DNA from: Lachnospiraceae bacterium
Lineage (GTDB): Bacteria > Bacillota > Clostridia > Lachnospirales > Lachnospiraceae
Assembly (NCBI GenBank): GCA_900753685.1
Contig: CAAEAB010000189.1
Span: 1-9,585 of the forward strand
DNA length: 9,585 nucleotides
Direction: 5' to 3'
Positions 1 to 6,258 of the stretch are shown here, piece after piece. The position numbers and the translations under genes are program-made. Under the pieces are notes generated by a model. It was not told the origin of the DNA. It was given only the letters and a program-made list of their open reading frames with translations, and made no database searches. Position 1 is the first letter of the stretch. Every line of letters begins with the position of its first letter.

Positions 1-217
1 CCGCCTTTGTCTCTTCAAACGGCGGTTTTGTTTCATCGGCTTTGGATTCTGTATCCGTTTCTGCCCCACTTGAAGCAACAGCTCCACTTTGTGTTTCATC
101 AATTACAATATTTCCACTTGTTTCATTTCCGGTTTCTTTTTTACCACAGGCGGCTAAAGCTGCCGTCATCAGGCATATCATAGTCATCGTGCTTATCATT
201 TTTACAAATCTCTTCAT
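1..217 (-). CDS. Lipoprotein, N-terminal part (runs off window)
   Basis: The first 72 codons of a gene that continues beyond base 1. The product starts MKRFVKMISTMTM, followed by a hydrophobic stretch and a lipobox LAAC with the lipidated Cys at residue 24, so it is an exported lipoprotein anchored outside the cell membrane. The mature start is a low-complexity linker rich in Glu, Thr, Ser and Lys, as in many solute-binding or other surface lipoproteins of Bacillota; the functional domain is missing, so no function can be given. ATG at 217 is supported by a GGGAGG site a few bases upstream. It is preceded by its own TATAAT promoter and lies downstream of the tRNA-Leu terminator, so it is an independent unit. 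Confidence 0.85.
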   Translation of the reverse strand, partial: MKRFVKMISTMTMICLMTAALAACGKKETGNETSGNIVIDETQSGAVASSGAETDTESKADETKPPFEETKA

Positions 218-250
218 GATTCTACCTCCCATCATTATTCGAGTCTATTT

Positions 251-279
251 ATTATACACTATTTTCATCCAGAATAAAA
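251..279 (-). promoter_or_regulatory. Putative promoter of the lipoprotein gene
   Basis: A perfect TATAAT lies on the minus strand at 256-251, about 34 bases before the ATG at 217. The hexamer at 17 bp spacing (TTTTAT, 279-274) is a poor -35. This unit does not carry the TTGACTCTA motif of the regulon further along the window. Confidence 0.5.
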
Positions 280-314
280 GACCAGGTATGCACTTCACAG
301 ATGTTGTTGAACAC

Positions 315-347
315 AAAAAAAGGAACAGAATCAATCCTGTTCCTTTT
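315..347 (-). terminator. Intrinsic terminator after tRNA-Leu
   Basis: An 11-bp perfect stem (318-328 with 337-347) and an 8-base loop are followed on the minus strand by a run of T. It begins only 3 bases after the tRNA discriminator base, so it ends the tRNA transcript and insulates the lipoprotein gene. Confidence 0.9.
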
Positions 348-350
348 CAG

Positions 351-435
351 TGCAGTTGACGGGACTTGAACCCGTACCCAGTTAACCCGGACTAGATCCT
401 TAGTCTAGCGCGTATGCCAATTCCGCCACAACTGC
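351..435 (-). tRNA. tRNA-Leu, anticodon AAG
   Basis: The minus strand folds into a complete class II tRNA. It has a 7-bp acceptor stem (GCAGTTG/CAACTGC), a GCG/CGC D stem, an anticodon stem CTAGA/TCTAG with loop CTAAGGA, and a 16-base variable region with a CCGG/CTGG arm. The T stem is ACGGG/CCCGT with loop TTCAAGT, and the discriminator is A73, the leucine identity base. The anticodon AAG (399-401) reads CUU. CCA is not encoded, so it is added after transcription. Position 34 is A rather than the usual bacterial G, which implies deamination to inosine. Confidence 0.95.
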
Positions 436-472
436 GTTTCATTTTCTGTGCTGCTCGCCAGCAACAATATGA

Positions 473-501
473 ATGATACCATGGCTTTTCAAAAAATGCA
501 A
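473..501 (-). promoter_or_regulatory. Promoter of tRNA-Leu
   Basis: TTGCAT (501-496), a 17-bp spacer and TATCAT (478-473), with a TGG extension immediately before the -10. Predicted start is about 466, some 30 bases before the mature tRNA. The -35 lies within a second A/T-rich palindrome (486-515, 11-bp arms TTTTCAAAAAA/TTTTTTGAAAA) just after the neighbouring gene. Confidence 0.75.
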
Positions 502-546
502 GCCTTTTTTGAAAAAATTTAAAAAATTTTGTAAATTTTTTTTCAG

Positions 547-822
547 TTATTCTCCGCCGCTGATTTTATAGATATGTTTCTTGCCCTCAAGCGTTTTCTC
601 GAAAGGCTCTCCTTCAGAGGCGGAAATAAGCATATCGTCCACAACGATATCACCGTCGCCTTCCACATCGTCATAATCCACGTCCAGGCCAAAAAGCAAG
701 TCGGATAATCGGCTTAAGGCCTCATCATAGCCCTCATCATCCATCGCTCCCAGATTGAGCGTCATATGATCGACCATTTCTTTTCCTTTTTTATTATATG
801 TCTGTACATTAACCTGATACAT
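547..822 (-). CDS. Small acidic protein of unknown function
   Basis: A 91-residue protein that I do not recognise. It starts MYQVNVQTYNKKGKEM and is strongly acidic in the middle (a DDEGYDEAL segment, then DVDYDDVEGDGDIVVDD near residues 55-72). It has no signal peptide, membrane segment or cysteine motif, and it ends KKHIYKISGGE. A longer frame would start at 855, but ATG at 822 follows a GGAAGGGGG ribosome binding site and lies just downstream of a clear promoter, so it is preferred. The gene is monocistronic, between the aminotransferase terminator and the tRNA. It is probably a small cytoplasmic protein, and the evidence that it is coding is its RBS, promoter and coherent composition. Confidence 0.75.
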   Translation of the reverse strand: MYQVNVQTYNKKGKEMVDHMTLNLGAMDDEGYDEALSRLSDLLFGLDVDYDDVEGDGDIVVDDMLISASEGEPFEKTLEGKKHIYKISGGE

Positions 823-845
823 AAATAGAACCCCCTTCCGTTTAC

Positions 846-874
846 AGTATAACAAAAGAGCCGAAAATTGTAAA
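846..874 (-). promoter_or_regulatory. Promoter of the small acidic protein gene
   Basis: TTTACA (874-869), a 17-bp spacer and TATACT (851-846) with an upstream TG (extended -10). Predicted start is near 839, with about 17 bases of leader before the ATG at 822. The -35 lies inside the stem of the preceding gene's terminator. Confidence 0.75.
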
Positions 875-897
875 ATTATTTTACAATTTATCGGCTC
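854..897 (-). terminator. Terminator of the aminotransferase operon
   Basis: A long hairpin: GAGCCGA (858-864) pairs with 891-897, and an inner 10-bp stem AATTGTAAAA (866-875) pairs with 879-888 around the 3-base loop TTA, with one bulged base at 890. TTTTG follows on the minus strand. It starts 14 bases after the aminotransferase stop codon. Its U-run is short, so its strength is uncertain. Confidence 0.75.
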
Positions 898-911
898 ATG
901 TCAAAAGGAGT

Positions 912-2261
912 TTAAATATTTGCCTCAATGGCCTTTTCAAATATGTTCAAACCAGCTTCCAGCTGTTCATCTGTCATGACGAGCGGCGCCAGAAAACGGA
1001 TAACATTATTGTAGGTTCCGGCGCCTTCCACCAGAAGGCCCATGCCGGCGCAGGACTGAATGATCGCTGATGTCAGTTCCGGCGCCGGTTCTTTTGTCAG
1101 AGGATCTTTGACAAATTCAATGCCCACCATGCCGCCGAGTCCGCGGACATCCCCGATCACCGGATATTTTTCCATCATTGCCCGATAACGGGTCATGACC
1201 TTTTCTCCAATTTCGCAGGAACGTTCCGCCAAATGATCCCGTTACATGATTTCAATAGTTTTCAGAGAAGCTGCGCAGGCCAGCGGATTTCCGCAATATG
1301 TACCGCCAATGGTTCCCGGGGCCGGCGCCTCCATGATCTCTTCTCTGGCAATAATGGCCGATAAAGGAACTCCGGCGGCGATGGATTTAGCTGTCGCTAT
1401 AATATCCGGCATGACACCGGCTTCCTTCCAATATTCGGAAGCGAACATTCGTCCTGTCCGGCAAAAGCCGCTCTGAACCTCGTCTGCCACAAGAAGAATG
1501 CCATTGTCATCACAGATTTGCCGAACCGCCTTCACCCATTCAATTGGCGCCGGAATAAATCCGCCTTCGCCCTGAAGCGGTTCAACAACAACGGCCGCAA
1601 TCGTATTGGCCGCGCCGCATTGTTCAAAAACGTCCTCGATAGATTTTATATAATAATCGACAGCCTTTTCCTGAGGCATACCTTCCGGATTCCGATAATA
1701 ATACGGGAACTGGGCGCGAAATACATTCGGCAGCGGCCCCATATCCACCGCATAGGCCTTCTTTGAGGTCATGGACATGGTCAGCAACGTCCTTCCATGA
1801 AAAGCGCCGGAAAACACAATAATGTTCGGCCGTTTTGTAAATGCCTTCGCAATTTTCACCGCATTTTCATCAGCCTCAGCGCCGCTATTGGCAAAAAAGG
1901 CTTTTTTCTTATCGCCTTTGACCGGAGCAATACGAGCCAGCTTTTCAGCCAGAGCCACATAACCCTCATGGGTTACGACGTTAAACATTCCGTGAAAATA
2001 TTTGTCAGCCTGAGCCTTCACCGCCTCAACAACCTCCGGATGGGAAAAACCGATATTTAAAACACCGACGCCGCCGATCCAATCAAGAAATTTATTGCCG
2101 TCCACATCCTCAATCATAGCGCCCTCGCCTTTTTCAATAACTACCGGATAGGCGCAGCGGATCGCCGACGGCACCACAGCCTCTCTCCGTTCAATAATTT
2201 TCGCCGCCTTCGGTCCAGGCAAAGTCTTTGTCATAATTTCTGGTAAATCAGTTCTCAGCAT
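912..2261 (-). pseudogene. gabT: 4-aminobutyrate-type class III aminotransferase, interrupted by in-frame TAA
   Basis: A PLP-dependent class III (omega) aminotransferase, probably converting 4-aminobutyrate plus 2-oxoglutarate to succinate semialdehyde plus glutamate. The frame is 449 residues, the normal family length, but codon 340 is TAA (1244-1242). The N-terminal part holds ANSGAEA (about 124-130), FHGRT (154-158), EPLQGEGG (227-234, with the Glu typical of GABA enzymes), VADEVQSGF (258-266) and the PLP lysine K292 in TAKS. Past the stop the same frame continues RDHLAERSCEIGEKV and includes GLGGMVGIEF and the substrate-carboxylate Arg in IRFLAPL (about 422). The frame is otherwise uninterrupted, so one substitution (for example GAA to TAA) explains it. 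ATG at 2261 follows AAGGAGG; an in-frame ATG at 2294 is upstream of that RBS. It lies 26 bp after the 4-hydroxybutyrate dehydrogenase gene. Other omega-amino acids are possible substrates. Confidence 0.85.
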
Positions 2262-2287
2262 AATATGTTCCTCCTTAACATCTATCT

Positions 2288-3403
2288 TTACCAAAGCTTT
2301 CTATATATTTGTTTTACAGTCTGTTCGTCGAATTTCGTATAATTATTTGCCATGAGACGCCCCTGCTTTGTCATCACAGTTTCCGTAAAATCATTTAAAT
2401 CCTCTTCGGTGACACCGTAATCTCTCAGACGCCGCCTGGAAAGTATCTGATTTAAAAGCTTCTCGAGATTTTTATAAACATTTTCCACATCACAATTCAA
2501 TATTGCAGCCAGATGCCTGTTTAAATCTTCAATCTTTCCCTCCGGCAAAAGACGCTGATAAGTTTCATATACTTCCGTAAATACCGCGTAATTTGCCTCC
2601 CCATGGGGAACATGATAGGCAGCTCCCAGCGGATAACTCATCGCATGAACGGCCGCGCAGCCCGCATTTCCAAAAGCAATCCCCGCGTAAGTACTGGCCA
2701 GAAGCAGTTCTCCAAGAAGGATTTCATGAACATCTCCGCCCTGGGATGAAATTTCTTTATAGGCATTCAAAATAATGTCCATTGCCCTTAAAGAATACAT
2801 TTCTGTAAAACTGTTGGCCTTTGGCGATGTATAGGATTCAATAGAATGAATCAACGCGTCAATGGAACTTGTCGCAAAGGTATAAAAAGGCAGCCCGTCC
2901 AAAAGCTCCGGGATAAGTACCGCATCGTCCGCATAAAGCTCCGGAACAGCCAGTCCCATTTTTGTATGTATTGCTGTCAGCTCCAATATCGATATATTTG
3001 TCACCTCACTGCCCGTTCCGCAGGTTGTCGGTACAAGGACCAGTTTTTTGTCCCTGACCGGCTCGATTTTATGTTCATAAAGATCGACCACAGGAGAAAT
3101 ATTTTTCAGGGCAAATAACTTCGCCACATCCAGAATCGTTCCTCCGCCGACCGCAATAACGCGCTCATAGTCCACGTCCTGAATATCCTTATAAATTCCT
3201 TCAACCATCAAATCCGTTGGTTCTCCCGAGACATAATTTCGGTAATTTACAATGACTGCTCCCTCCGTATGGGTTTTAAAAAAACGTTCATACATATGAC
3301 CGCTCACAAAAAGCAAATCGCCGCGGCCGATGCCGTAGGTTTTGCAAAATTCTTTCGCTGTGTCTATCTGAACAATTTTCGGCATTATGCAAAATTCTTT
3401 CAT
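2288..3403 (-). CDS. NAD-dependent 4-hydroxybutyrate dehydrogenase (iron-type ADH)
   Basis: A 371-residue cytoplasmic group III (iron-type) alcohol dehydrogenase, probably reducing succinate semialdehyde to 4-hydroxybutyrate with NADH. The nucleotide-binding GGG is at 86-88 (IAVGGGTILDVAK), followed by PTTCGTGSEVTN (125-136). Likely metal ligands are D182 and H186 (IDALIHS), H253 (AVHAMSYPLG) and H267 (HVPHGEANY). The sequence follows the Clostridium kluyveri 4-hydroxybutyrate dehydrogenase closely from end to end, as I recall it, including the GEP, HVPHGEANY and NNY...YRKLW regions. The start at 3403 places the first conserved residues at the same distance from Met as in that enzyme and follows AAAGGGG. 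It is first in an operon with the GABA-type aminotransferase, which fits a GABA to 4-hydroxybutyrate route. It is transcribed from a MerR-type promoter. Confidence 0.88.
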   Translation of the reverse strand: MKEFCIMPKIVQIDTAKEFCKTYGIGRGDLLFVSGHMYERFFKTHTEGAVIVNYRNYVSGEPTDLMVEGIYKDIQDVDYERVIAVGGGTILDVAKLFALKNISPVVDLYEHKIEPVRDKKLVLVPTTCGTGSEVTNISILELTAIHTKMGLAVPELYADDAVLIPELLDGLPFYTFATSSIDALIHSIESYTSPKANSFTEMYSLRAMDIILNAYKEISSQGGDVHEILLGELLLASTYAGIAFGNAGCAAVHAMSYPLGAAYHVPHGEANYAVFTEVYETYQRLLPEGKIEDLNRHLAAILNCDVENVYKNLEKLLNQILSRRRLRDYGVTEEDLNDFTETVMTKQGRLMANNYTKFDEQTVKQIYRKLW

Positions 3404-3426
3404 TCCATCGCCCCTTTCTGTCTTTA

Positions 3427-3457
3427 CTTATAAACCTTATTGCCATAATAGAGTCAA
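3427..3457 (-). promoter_or_regulatory. MerR-type promoter/operator of the 4HB dehydrogenase-aminotransferase operon
   Basis: TTGACT (3457-3452), exactly 19 bp, then TATAAG (3432-3427). The motif TTGACTCTATTAT covers the -35 and left operator arm. Around position 14 of the 31-bp element, 6 of 8 symmetric pairs (positions 4-11 with 24-17) are complementary. The predicted start is near 3420, giving a leader of about 17 bases. The over-long spacer with a centred dyad is typical of MerR-family-activated promoters. Confidence 0.75.
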
Positions 3458-3480
3458 GTCATAAAAATTTTTTCTTTTTC

Positions 3481-3511
3481 TTGACTCTATTATCGGAACA
3501 GATATTATAAT
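3481..3511 (+). promoter_or_regulatory. MerR-type promoter/operator of the Fe-S/Sel1 operon
   Basis: TTGACT (3481-3486), 19 bp, then a perfect TATAAT (3506-3511). The first 13 bases, TTGACTCTATTAT, are identical to those of the divergent promoter. Its dyad is weaker (5 of 8 pairs) but centred on the same position. The predicted start is near 3518, and the ribosome binding site AAGGGGTG lies before the ATG at 3549. Confidence 0.72.
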
Positions 3512-3548
3512 CTATTATTAGGACAAATATTTTACAAGGGGTGATTCC

Positions 3549-4286
3549 ATGACATTGTCAGAAGAAATACGGGAACTCATACAGGTAATGGTTAAAAATC
3601 ATCCGAAAACCCGTTATTATCGTGAGCCGATCATCGGTTATGCCAGCGCCTTTGACCCGCTGTACGACCAACTGGACACGTTGATCGGTAATCCTCAGAT
3701 TCATCCTCGGGATATGCTGGATGGGGCTCAGACGGTACTTGTTCTGTTTCTTCCCTATTCTGAGGTGATATACCGGGATATAAAAGGAAATCAGTTGGCA
3801 TCAACGATTCTTTCTGATGCCTACATGCATACGAACGAACTGCTGGACAGAATCATGAAACAGGTTCAGCAGTTATTGACCTCAAAGGGCTATCATAGTG
3901 CCTGCGAACCGCCTACGGAAAATTTTGACCATGTGACAAAGACTGCCTGTTGGGGACACAAATCCAACGCTGTGATCGCCGGCATCGGCACTTTTGGCCT
4001 AAACCACCTTGTCATTACGAAAAAAGGCTGTCTCGGCCGTATGAACAGTCTTGTTACAGACGCCTATATTCCACCGACACCACGACCAGACCATTCCTAC
4101 TGTCTTTTTTATCAGACAGGAAAATGCAAGGTTTGTACCGCAAACTGCCCTTCCGGCGCTATTTATCCCGACGGCACTATTGATAAAAAACGGTGCGACG
4201 CCTATCTTGAAGGAAAAAATATTCATGACTGGCAGCAGGGATGTCCTCAGTGTTCTCTCGGTCCCTGCGCCTTAAAAGGATTTTAA
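3549..4286 (+). CDS. QueG-like 4Fe-4S protein (putative iron-sulfur oxidoreductase)
   Basis: A 245-residue cytoplasmic protein related to the C-terminal iron-sulfur part of epoxyqueuosine reductase (QueG)-like proteins. Eight cysteines near the C-terminus suggest two 4Fe-4S clusters: C185, C193, C196 and C200 (GKCKVCTANCPSGAI), and C216, C232, C235 and C240 (RCDAYL, then CPQCSLGPC), after which the protein ends at once. The middle holds a Gly-rich stretch, AVIAGIGTFGLNHLVITKKGCLGR (141-164), that resembles the corresponding QueG region. It is shorter than true QueG (about 310-380 residues), so a queuosine role is unlikely; electron transfer or reductive activation is possible, but the substrate is unknown. 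ATG at 3549 follows AAGGGGTG. It is first of two genes, 38 bp ahead of the Sel1 gene, and shares the divergent MerR-type control region with the 4-hydroxybutyrate dehydrogenase operon. Confidence 0.8.
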   Translation: MTLSEEIRELIQVMVKNHPKTRYYREPIIGYASAFDPLYDQLDTLIGNPQIHPRDMLDGAQTVLVLFLPYSEVIYRDIKGNQLASTILSDAYMHTNELLDRIMKQVQQLLTSKGYHSACEPPTENFDHVTKTACWGHKSNAVIAGIGTFGLNHLVITKKGCLGRMNSLVTDAYIPPTPRPDHSYCLFYQTGKCKVCTANCPSGAIYPDGTIDKKRCDAYLEGKNIHDWQQGCPQCSLGPCALKGF

Positions 4287-4324
4287 AATATACAGCATTT
4301 CAACTTTATGAAGAAGGTGACTTT

Positions 4325-5194
4325 ATGAGCATATACACAGAAGCAGAACATGCCATTGCTCTGTCTGATACATTATACTGGATCGAACATCCTCCAATGA
4401 CACCAAAAGAACACTATGCCTACGGGCTTTATCAATACCGTCTAAAGGATTACAGCGAGGCTTTTCACTGGTTTTCTATAGCTGCTTCCGACGGTGTGGA
4501 AGACGCCTGGTTCGATATGGGTCAATGTCTGCTGCCAGATAATCCTCAAGCTGCGCAAGCCTGCTTTAAAAACGCCTGGAATTATTATTGCCTTCCGTCC
4601 GAAAATCCGGAAGTGCTTTACCGCCGGGCATGGATGCTCCGGTACGGCTGCGGTACAGAGCAAGTTTTTTCAGAAGCCTATAATTTATTTCAGACCGTCG
4701 CCGATCACTACCGGGAACTGACTCCGGCTGATTTTGATATTTGCTGTGAGTATTCTCTTGAAGGGTCCGGTATTTGCGCGGACAGTACAAAAGCCTCTCC
4801 TATTAGTCACTGCAAGCTTCCGGCCGGCGCCGCCCTGTTCGAGCTGGCAAAATATTTTCTGGAAGGACTGTCTCCGGTTGATAAAAATATTGAAAATGGA
4901 CGGTCTCTTTTGAAAAAGGCCTATGATTTTCATTGCGAGGAAGCTCTTTTTTATGATTTTAATCTCTTTGGCGGCAATTATAATACTTACGAATACCAGG
5001 ATGATATCCGTGAGCTTTATAGCTTTCGCATCGGCCAGTACGGCCGCGTCTGCGATATCAATCCATCAAAAGAGACTTATCTTCGCCTCATTCAAATGTA
5101 CGAAAAGGGTTATCCGGGAGATAACGCCGAACGCCGCCTGGATTTCGCAAAAAAAGCGGCGCCGCTCTATAAAAAAATGGAAGCGTTAAAATAG
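4325..5194 (+). CDS. Sel1-like/TPR repeat protein
   Basis: A 289-residue soluble protein made of helical-repeat units of the Sel1/TPR type. Examples are YAYGLYQYRLKDYSEAFHWFSIAASDGVEDAWFDMGQ (about 31-67), LYRRAWMLRYGCGTEQVFSEAYNLFQ (98-123), ALFELAKYFLEGLSPVDKNIENGRSLLKKAYD (170-201) and TYLRLIQMYEKGYPGDNAERRLDFAKKAA (251-279). No catalytic motif, signal peptide or membrane segment is visible; such proteins usually act as binding scaffolds. ATG at 4325 follows GAAGGTGA; a longer in-frame start at 4241 would overlap the upstream gene and lacks an RBS. It is probably cotranscribed with the Fe-S protein gene. Its stop codon (5192-5194) lies in the loop of the shared terminator. Confidence 0.82.
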   Translation: MSIYTEAEHAIALSDTLYWIEHPPMTPKEHYAYGLYQYRLKDYSEAFHWFSIAASDGVEDAWFDMGQCLLPDNPQAAQACFKNAWNYYCLPSENPEVLYRRAWMLRYGCGTEQVFSEAYNLFQTVADHYRELTPADFDICCEYSLEGSGICADSTKASPISHCKLPAGAALFELAKYFLEGLSPVDKNIENGRSLLKKAYDFHCEEALFYDFNLFGGNYNTYEYQDDIRELYSFRIGQYGRVCDINPSKETYLRLIQMYEKGYPGDNAERRLDFAKKAAPLYKKMEALK

Positions 5195-5207
5195 CGCTTC
5201 CACTTTT
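5171..5207. terminator. Bidirectional terminator between convergent operons
   Basis: Stem GGAAGCG (5179-5185) pairs with CGCTTCC (5195-5201) around a 9-base loop. On the minus strand it is followed by ATTTTTTTA, a good terminator for the hydroxyacid dehydrogenase operon. On the plus strand only TTTT follows (5204-5207), so it is weaker for the Sel1 gene, whose last codons and stop are part of the hairpin. Confidence 0.85.
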
Positions 5208-5222
5208 ATGCCTATAAACAAC

Positions 5223-6251
5223 TCAATTAATGATATTTTGGGGACATCCTCTCAGATATGACATATAATTTTCCACTGCCAGACGTATGGCCCGAAGTCT
5301 GGCTTCTCTGGGCTGCCAGGCAATATGCGGTGTAATATAGGTATATGGACTTTCCATCAATGGTATTTTATATTCCGGCGGTTCCTCACTGATTACATCC
5401 AGCCCCGCTTTATATACCCTTCGGCAGTTTAAAGCATCCATAAGAGCATCCTCATCAATAATCCCTCCCCGGGCTGTATTAATAAGAATAACTCCTGATT
5501 TCATTTTTCCAAAGGCCTGCTTATCAAATAACCGAAAAGTCTGCTCTGTCAATGGACAATGAATCGAGATGACATCCGAATTTTCCAGCAAATCCTCAAA
5601 AGAAACCTGTTCGATAAAGTCATACACAGGCCCTTCTTTTCGTGTCCGGCTGTAAGCCATAACCTTCATTCCCATTCCTGCCGACATTTTTGCCATACAC
5701 AGGCCGATATTTCCAAGTCCGACGATTCCTATCCTTTTATCAAACAATTCAATCTGCGGACACATTAAATGCTCATAATTGATTTTGGAATTCTTCTTCC
5801 GTTCCAGCCAATACTGATTTTTTACATAATCACTATGTTTGGAAACATCATGGCAAATATTCAACAATAGAGCCATGGCATACTGGGCAATTGTCCAATC
5901 CCCATAAATCGTATTGGTAATCGTCACACCATGTCTTCGTGTCATATCTTTATCAAAAATCTCATAACCATGATCCAGAGTAGCCACATATTTTAAATTT
6001 GGATGCTCCACAAACATCATTTCATTAAGAAAATCCGAATAAATAACCGGGCCAAAAACAGCATCCGCATCACCGATTTCTTCCTTAAAATCATTCGGAT
6101 GTTCTCCGGCAGTCATCTGAATAATTTTATAAGAACCTATCTCCGGATACATTTCCAACTGACGTTTCCATTCTCCAGTCATATCTTCATAAGAAAGATC
6201 CAGCCCTTCCGGTTCTCTCTGAAATATGACAACCGATGCTTTTCTTTTCAT
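5223..6251 (-). CDS. D-isomer-specific 2-hydroxyacid dehydrogenase
   Basis: A 342-residue NAD(P)-dependent oxidoreductase that interconverts a 2-oxoacid and a D-2-hydroxyacid. The catalytic domain is split around a Rossmann domain with GLGNIG (178-183). The family triad is present: R261 in NTARGG, E290 in LDVISEEPP, and H309 in TPHIAWQP. The glycerate/phosphoglycerate dehydrogenase-like subgroup is plausible, but the substrate cannot be told from motifs. A longer frame opens at 6383, but it lies inside the upstream solute-binding gene; ATG at 6251 starts 7 bp after that gene's stop, with AGAAGA close by and AAGGA further up, which suggests translational coupling. The operon starts at the MerR-type promoter near 7281. 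The terminator at 5171-5201 follows. Confidence 0.88.
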   Translation of the reverse strand: MKRKASVVIFQREPEGLDLSYEDMTGEWKRQLEMYPEIGSYKIIQMTAGEHPNDFKEEIGDADAVFGPVIYSDFLNEMMFVEHPNLKYVATLDHGYEIFDKDMTRRHGVTITNTIYGDWTIAQYAMALLLNICHDVSKHSDYVKNQYWLERKKNSKINYEHLMCPQIELFDKRIGIVGLGNIGLCMAKMSAGMGMKVMAYSRTRKEGPVYDFIEQVSFEDLLENSDVISIHCPLTEQTFRLFDKQAFGKMKSGVILINTARGGIIDEDALMDALNCRRVYKAGLDVISEEPPEYKIPLMESPYTYITPHIAWQPREARLRAIRLAVENYMSYLRGCPQNIIN

Positions 6252-6258
6252 TCTTCTA

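Noticed and set aside
42..359. Open frame of 105 codons on the plus strand
   Set aside because: It is antisense to the lipoprotein gene and the tRNA-Leu terminator and reads partly into the tRNA; it has no RBS or recognisable domain.
486..515. A/T-only palindromes at 486-515 and around 508-542 as a strong terminator or replication element
   Set aside because: The stems have almost no G-C pairs and overlap the tRNA promoter. They may help end the small gene's transcript, but they are too weak to call with confidence.
912..1232. Independent small gene for the aminotransferase C-terminal part starting at TTG 1232
   Set aside because: It is in the same frame as the upstream part with only a stop between, has no convincing RBS, and the fragment lacks the PLP lysine. 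It is treated as the tail of one interrupted gene.
1246..2060. Three plus-strand frames opposite the aminotransferase
   Set aside because: They are shadows of a strongly conserved gene on the other strand and have no ribosome binding sites.
4241..4324. Longer start for the Sel1-repeat protein
   Set aside because: It overlaps the end of the Fe-S gene; a good RBS directly precedes the ATG at 4325.
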